Shown here in pieces: positions 6,541-10,159 of a DNA stretch of 10,159 bases. The DNA is taken from assembly GCA_021811865.1 (NCBI GenBank), contig JAKAQB010000095.1, forward strand, positions 1-10,159, given 5' to 3'. Origin of the DNA: Actinomycetes bacterium. Lineage in GTDB: Bacteria > Actinomycetota > Acidimicrobiia > Acidimicrobiales > Palsa-688. The notes below the pieces were generated by a model. It did no database searches and was not told the origin of the DNA. It saw only the letters and a program-made list of their open reading frames with translations. The first letter of the stretch is position 1; each line of letters opens with the position of its first letter. Both the position numbers and the translations under genes were made by a program.

Positions 6541-7914
6541 TCACGCACCCGTCCACGTCGGCGACGGAGGGGAGGGTCCTTCCGACGCCTCTTCGCTCGC
6601 TTCGAGGAGCGGGCCGTCTCGCCTGGCGTCGGTGGCAGGGTTCGCTCCGAGGCTCCGGCGGCTGAGCGAGAAGGCGGTGACGGCGAGCACCGCCAGTCCG
6701 GCGCACAGACCCCACCCGACGTTGAAGCCGAGATGGTCGGCGACGACTCCGAAGGTGATCGGGCCGACCATCCCTCCGATGTAGGTTCCGACCTGGGCCA
6801 CTCCCGTCGCCCGTCCGGGGTTCTCGGGGTACGCCCGCACGACGGCGAGGTTGAACAGACCGTTGTAGCCCCAGCCGCCGCCGTACGCGATGAGTACGGC
6901 CGGAACGAGCAGAACGACGTTCCCGAACGCCAGCATGCCGTAGCCGAGCGCGCCCACCGCGATCAAGACGGCAACCGTCTCGAGGTGGGCGTTGGCCGCC
7001 CGCCGGCCGCGCAGGCCCGTGCGGTCCGCTCGCCAGCCGAATCCCACCCGCGCCGACAGCCCGACGACGCTCCCGGCGGCCGACAGGACCCCCGCAAGCC
7101 CTGGGGCGACTCCGTCATGGACGGCTCCCGCCACCACAAAGGAGCCGAGGGAGTTCGCCGCCGCCACGCCGCACGCCATGGCGGCCGCCAGGAAGACGAG
7201 CAACCGGAGATCGAAGGTCCCCCCGGGCCCGCCCGCCTCGCGCCCCCTGCCCGAGACGCCGGCGTCGCCGGCCGCACGAGCCGGCACACCGGTGGCTGCG
7301 GGCGCAGGCATGAGCCGCCGGCCGCCGAAGACGAGGGCGGCCCCGACGACCAGTGCGAGGCCGGCGGCGGCGAGGTAGGCGGCGTGCCATCCCGCCGTGA
7401 GGGCGAGCGCGGGCACCGCGAGCCCCGACAGCAGGGTGGCGCTCGGAATGGCCGCCTGCTTGATGCCGAAGGCGAGGCCTTGCCGGTGCTCGTCGACCGC
7501 CCTCGCGAGGAGCAGGTTCACGGCCGGCTGCATCGCTCCATTCGAGACTCCGCCGGCGACGAGGAACGCGAGCAGGACGTACACGGAGTTGGCCATGAGA
7601 CCGATTCCGAGCAGGGCGAACGCGGCAAGCCCGACGGCGACGAGCATGACCTTGAAGGGACCGACTCGCTCGGCCAGGCGCCCCGCCCGGACCGAGCTGA
7701 GCGCCGAGGCTGCGAAGTACGTCGCCACGGCGCCCCCGATGGCGGTCGTGCCGACGTGGAGCCCGACCTCGATCTGCACGGAGAGGGCCCCGGTGAGGAA
7801 CACCGGGAGCACCCCGCTCGTGGCGAGGGCGACGGCCAGCGCCACGCTCGCCAGCTGTCGCCGCGAGCGGTCTGCGCTCGGGGCGGGAGGGTGCATCGGA
7901 GTGGTCGGGGTCAT
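6541..7914 (-). CDS. Major facilitator superfamily transporter
   Basis: A 457-aa integral inner-membrane protein with about twelve hydrophobic segments in two halves, split by a Gly/Ala/Pro-rich loop at about 201-235. The first half holds the MFS motif A variant RAGRLAERVGPFKVM (about 76-90) between helices 2 and 3. The second half repeats it as ARVGFGWRADRTG (about 288-300). NAMQP-like SNGAMQPAVNL (about 124-134) and GYNGLFNLAVVRAYPENPGRATG (349-371) resemble single-component MFS exporters or anion carriers. The substrate cannot be inferred. The ATG at 7914 directly follows GATGAG, a modest ribosome site. The acidic C-terminal tail (about 437-450) is not conserved in type. It is monocistronic: 363 bases separate it from ctaG, and it converges on the YciI-type gene. 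Confidence 0.9.
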   Translation of the reverse strand: MTPTTPMHPPAPSADRSRRQLASVALAVALATSGVLPVFLTGALSVQIEVGLHVGTTAIGGAVATYFAASALSSVRAGRLAERVGPFKVMLVAVGLAAFALLGIGLMANSVYVLLAFLVAGGVSNGAMQPAVNLLLARAVDEHRQGLAFGIKQAAIPSATLLSGLAVPALALTAGWHAAYLAAAGLALVVGAALVFGGRRLMPAPAATGVPARAAGDAGVSGRGREAGGPGGTFDLRLLVFLAAAMACGVAAANSLGSFVVAGAVHDGVAPGLAGVLSAAGSVVGLSARVGFGWRADRTGLRGRRAANAHLETVAVLIAVGALGYGMLAFGNVVLLVPAVLIAYGGGWGYNGLFNLAVVRAYPENPGRATGVAQVGTYIGGMVGPITFGVVADHLGFNVGWGLCAGLAVLAVTAFSLSRRSLGANPATDARRDGPLLEASEEASEGPSPPSPTWTGA

Positions 7915-8019
7915 CTCATCTCACAGCAGGCTGGACGGCACCTGCATCATGTCGCACGGGCGAGGGGGTCCCACCGAGCCGGTCGTTGTCGACCTGGCCG
8001 AGCGTCAGACGGCCGGCGG

Positions 8020-8049
8020 CACACCGGGCCGGTTCGAACGCCCGGTGTG
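8020..8049 (-). promoter_or_regulatory. Long palindrome upstream of the MFS gene
   Basis: CACACCGGGC (8020-8029) and GCCCGGTGTG (8040-8049) are exact reverse complements around a 10-base centre, CGGTTCGAAC, which itself contains the palindrome GTTCGAAC. The block ends 105 bases upstream of the MFS start and lies 228 bases downstream of the ctaG stop. It could be an operator for a dimeric regulator of the transporter, or a transcription terminator lacking a T-run. Confidence 0.4.
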
Positions 8050-8170
8050 GCAGACGGGGCGCGGGCTCGGACGAGCCGCGGCAGCCCGGGCCCTCAGAGC
8101 TCGGCAGAGGCTCGGGGGGCGCTCTGCAGCCCCGGCTGGGAGGGGCAGGCGCCTACCTCATGGGCGCAGT

Positions 8171-8189
8171 CGAGGCGCCCAGCGCCTCG
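8171..8189 (-). terminator. Hairpin after ctaG
   Basis: CGAGGCGC (8171-8178) and GCGCCTCG (8182-8189) form a perfect 8-bp stem with loop CCA, about 88 bases beyond the ctaG stop. No T-run follows. Stems of this length are not rare in such GC-rich DNA, so the call is weak. Confidence 0.3.
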
Positions 8190-8277
8190 CGGCGGCTCGC
8201 AACCGACCGGGATCAGGCGCTCCGGCGAGCAGCTGCCGGGCGGGCGCCGGCTCGAGGAACGACCCATGACCCGGCCG

Positions 8278-9291
8278 CTACGCCTGTGCGCCGGTGTCCG
8301 GGGCGTCGGGCCGCCCCGGGGCCGCCGACTGTGACCGCTGTCTCTGGAGCTCGTCGACCCGCCACCAGGGGATGGTGGCGCCATCGGGCACCTCCACGCC
8401 GAGCTCGGCCGCCAAGGCACGGTTCTCGGCAGCCGCCATCTCGACCCGCCGGTCTTCCCTGACGGTCTCCCGCTCCAGCTGTCGGAACCACTGGAGGATC
8501 ACGATCGCCATGCAGACCCCGGTCACCACCATCGACAGGATCCAGAACGTGTCGCCGCCGGTGTGGGTGTCGGCCAGGGTATTGATGGGCGCGAGCGGGC
8601 GCGGCAACCCGGCGATGGCGATGCCGAGGAACGCCTCGAAGGGCATGCCGAGGAAGAGGGACCCCGCCCGGGCCGGGTAGGACCACCGCCAACGAGCGGG
8701 ATCGAGCCCGATCAGCGGTTGCCAGTAGAGGTAGCCGACGGCGAGGAACCACAGGTGGGTCGCGTCGTGGAACAGCGGGTGAACGACCGAGTACTGGTAG
8801 ATCCCCGTCATGAAGTCGCCGTACATCGTTCCGTAGTAGAGGAACCAGACGACGACCGGGAACGTGATCGCGGCGACGACGGGACCGTGCAGCAACTTGA
8901 CGATGCGCACCTGGTTGGTCCGGCTCCCCGCCTGGGTCGCCAATGTGACCGGCTTGCCGAGGGCGAGCAGCGGAGGGGCGACCATCATCAACAGGACGTG
9001 CTGGACGACGTGCATGGTGACGTTGACGGTGTCGTAGGCGGCCAGGCCCGAGCCGACGGCGATCCACACCACGAACATGCCGGCGACGAAGGCACCGGTG
9101 TTCCAGGCCGGCCAGGTTCTCCCCCGCCGAGCGAGGCGACGGACCCCGAGCAGATAGAGCCCGACAACGAGGAGCTCGACTGCCTCGGAGATCGCGGCGA
9201 GCGGACCGGTCTGGAGTCCGGTGAGAAGGACGTGCAGGCTGACCGCCGAGCGCGGCGCGTCGGCGAAGGCGAGAAGCGAGGCCGCCGTCAC
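8278..9291 (-). CDS. ctaG: Cytochrome c oxidase assembly protein, caa3-type CtaG
   Basis: Multi-pass membrane protein of the Caa3_CtaG family, needed for copper delivery or maturation of the cytochrome c oxidase CuA/CuB centres. With the GTG at 9291 it has 337 aa and about seven hydrophobic segments. The family blocks are clear: LLVVGLYLLGVRRLARRGRTWPAW, TMHVVQHVLLMMVAPPLLALG (H94 and H98 candidate metal ligands), VHPLFHDATHLWFLAVGYLYW (H171, H175, H179) and MPFEAFLGIAIA. After the last helix (about residue 270) a charged, partly helical tail of some 65 residues faces the cytoplasm or is disordered. The start at 9291 is supported by GGGGAG at 9299-9304, seven bases upstream; an in-frame GTG at 9309 lacks such a site. 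No oxidase subunit genes are in the window. Directly upstream is a decayed rhodopsin-like gene. Confidence 0.9.
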   Translation of the reverse strand: MTAASLLAFADAPRSAVSLHVLLTGLQTGPLAAISEAVELLVVGLYLLGVRRLARRGRTWPAWNTGAFVAGMFVVWIAVGSGLAAYDTVNVTMHVVQHVLLMMVAPPLLALGKPVTLATQAGSRTNQVRIVKLLHGPVVAAITFPVVVWFLYYGTMYGDFMTGIYQYSVVHPLFHDATHLWFLAVGYLYWQPLIGLDPARWRWSYPARAGSLFLGMPFEAFLGIAIAGLPRPLAPINTLADTHTGGDTFWILSMVVTGVCMAIVILQWFRQLERETVREDRRVEMAAAENRALAAELGVEVPDGATIPWWRVDELQRQRSQSAAPGRPDAPDTGAQA

Positions 9292-9313
9292 AGCCGTGCT
9301 CCCCGGCACCGGG

Positions 9314-10063
9314 TCAGCGGCGGTCGCCGGCCCGGAGGGCGCGGCCTTCCTGGGTTGCGCCCAGCGCGGAGGCGACGGGCGTGACGGGTTCGAGCGGTGC
9401 GGGAGTGGTCGGACAGGGGTATCGGCATGACCCTACAGTCGGGTCCTCTCCCGCGCATCTCGACCGGGCACCAGGTCCGAGCGACCGGGACCAGCACGAG
9501 CAGCGAGAAGCTCCGACCGACGCAGGCGGGAGGACGCAGGGACGATCCCGGCGCCGGCCAGCCGGACGGCGACCACCGCCGGGAGGATGCCCGCCGTGAC
9601 GCCGAACCGGACGCGCCGAGGTTGCCGCCCGGCGCGTCGTTGCCCTCCTTCAGCCACCCGAAGCCGATCATCGAGGCATCGACACACCGGCGAGCGCGAC
9701 CAGGCCGGCCACGTCGTCGGTGCCGACGAGCATGGCGCCGAGGACGATCACGATCGAGGCGCTGAGGGACCCCGTCCGCGGAACCGGTTGCGATGGCGTG
9801 CGAGTCGCGCCCGTAGCGGGCACGTCAAGGTGTCCGGGCGCCGCCAGACCGGAGAACGCCGCCACCGTGACCGAGAAGAAGCGTCACCGACTGCTCACCC
9901 ACCCAACGAGCAGGGGACCGGCAACGCAGGTGGCGCCTGCGGGGAGCGAGAGGTCGTTCGGCAGCACGAGGGCCGCGATCGCCTGGCTGAGATGCAGGCT
10001 GACCGCCTCGACCCTCGAGCGCCCCAGCCCCGCGAGCGGCGGGGTCTGCCGGCAACCGGCCGC
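9314..10063 (-). pseudogene. Decayed heliorhodopsin-like gene
   Basis: No single frame is open, but pieces in three frames line up in order with heliorhodopsin as remembered. HLSQAIAALVLPNDLSLP (9994-9941; TM1 and its NDFxLP turn) is followed by an in-frame TGA (9884-9886). Then, in the same frame, comes SLSASIVIVLGAMLVGTDDV (from 9769; TM3/TM4), followed after a frameshift by MIGFGWLKE (from 9671; MILFGWLQE in relatives). FGVTAGILPAVVAV (9606-9565; FGxxAGIxPW of TM5) is in a third frame, and FSLLVLVPVA with MRGRG (from about 9509; TM6 and YKGKG-like loop) returns to the second. A TM7-like VTPVASALGATQ (from 9385) ends at a TGA (9314-9316). The span of about 250 codons equals a normal heliorhodopsin. 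The RWVEYS counterion glutamate before TM3 and the TM7 Schiff-base lysine are absent, so it could not bind retinal normally. The start codon is not visible; the 5' limit is approximate. Confidence 0.62.
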
Positions 10064-10159
10064 GACGCCCTGCCAGCCGCCGAGGGCGAGCAGCGGAGGC
10101 GACACCGGCTCCACTCGAAGCGCTGCGTTGACAGCACGGCCCAGCTCCGGGTAGACCGG
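10064..10159 (-). other. Window edge upstream of the rhodopsin remnant
   Basis: The minus-strand frame continuous with the first rhodopsin segment stays open to the edge of the window and reads PVYPELGRAVNAALR, then EPVSPPLLALGG. I do not recognise it. The part 10079-10099 is identical over 21 bases, in the same phase, to the PPLLALG codons of ctaG at 8956-8976. It may be the end of another gene or further debris. Confidence 0.3.

Larger units (their letters stand above)
7915..8277. other. Intergenic region between ctaG and MFS with two perfect hairpins
   Basis: Both flanking genes are on the minus strand, so this should contain the end of the ctaG transcript and the MFS promoter. No frame encodes a recognisable protein. 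Two perfect hairpins are present: 8171-8189 (8 bp, nearer ctaG) and 8020-8049 (10 bp, nearer the MFS gene). No -35/-10 pair could be assigned. Confidence 0.5.

Noticed and set aside
8020..8052. GGTTCGAAC looks like a tRNA T-loop
   Set aside because: The bases flanking TTCGAAC (GCCGG and GCCCG) do not pair as a T-stem, and no D-arm, anticodon arm or acceptor stem can be built upstream. The motif is the centre of a larger palindrome.
6472..8334. Long plus-strand open frame (about 620 codons) opposite the MFS gene
   Set aside because: It translates to Arg/Gly/Asp/His-rich sequence with no motifs, while the minus strand gives a clear twelve-helix transporter. Such antisense frames are expected at this GC content.
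10128..10157. TTGACA followed 18 bases later by TAGACC, a possible plus-strand promoter
   Set aside because: The -10 match is poor and the window ends immediately, so no downstream gene can be checked.
9314..10159. CopD copper-resistance domain fused upstream of CtaG
   Set aside because: CopD-CtaG fusions are known and the phrase RFFSVTVAAFSGL superficially fits CopD, but the NDLSLP, SLSASIVIVLGAML, MIGFGWLKE and FGVTAGILP blocks together fit heliorhodopsin better, and there is a stop before ctaG.

Overview
The window is very GC-rich throughout, with G/C-biased third positions, frequent GTG starts and no AT-rich intergenic stretches. With the CtaG-type membrane protein, the IS110 and IS1182 transposases and a heliorhodopsin-like remnant, this points to an uncultured or environmental high-GC actinobacterium. 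The class cannot be fixed from sequence alone.

Layout: bases 1-472 hold no convincing gene but contain several strong inverted repeats. An IS110-family transposase follows on the minus strand (473-1576). Next is a minus-strand two-gene operon for the two subunits of a family I CoA-transferase that closely resembles 3-oxoadipate CoA-transferase CatI/CatJ (1854-3558). A hairpin follows the operon and a palindrome lies upstream of it. A gene-poor stretch (3559-4032) leads into a complete IS1182-family element (4033-5795) with short inverted ends, flanked by CTAG. That element ends 45 bases before the start of a small plus-strand YciI/DGPF-domain gene (5841-6221). Convergent to it is a minus-strand MFS transporter (6541-7914), then a minus-strand caa3-type CtaG cytochrome oxidase assembly protein (8278-9291).

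The most interesting region is 9314-10063 on the minus strand, directly upstream of ctaG. No single reading frame is open there. Read piecewise across three frames it gives, in the right order and over the right total length, segments resembling the seven-helix photoreceptor heliorhodopsin. The Schiff-base lysine and the TM3 counterion glutamate are both missing, so it looks like a decayed heliorhodopsin gene.

Functionally the window is a patchwork. The CoA-transferase pair would perform the succinyl-CoA-dependent activation step at the end of the beta-ketoadipate route of aromatic degradation. It lies between two unrelated insertion sequences and looks less GC-rich than the MFS/ctaG side, suggesting separate acquisition. 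The right half (yciI, MFS, ctaG, rhodopsin remnant) looks like chromosomal background. Recognition of families and motif comparisons rests on memory, not on database searches.
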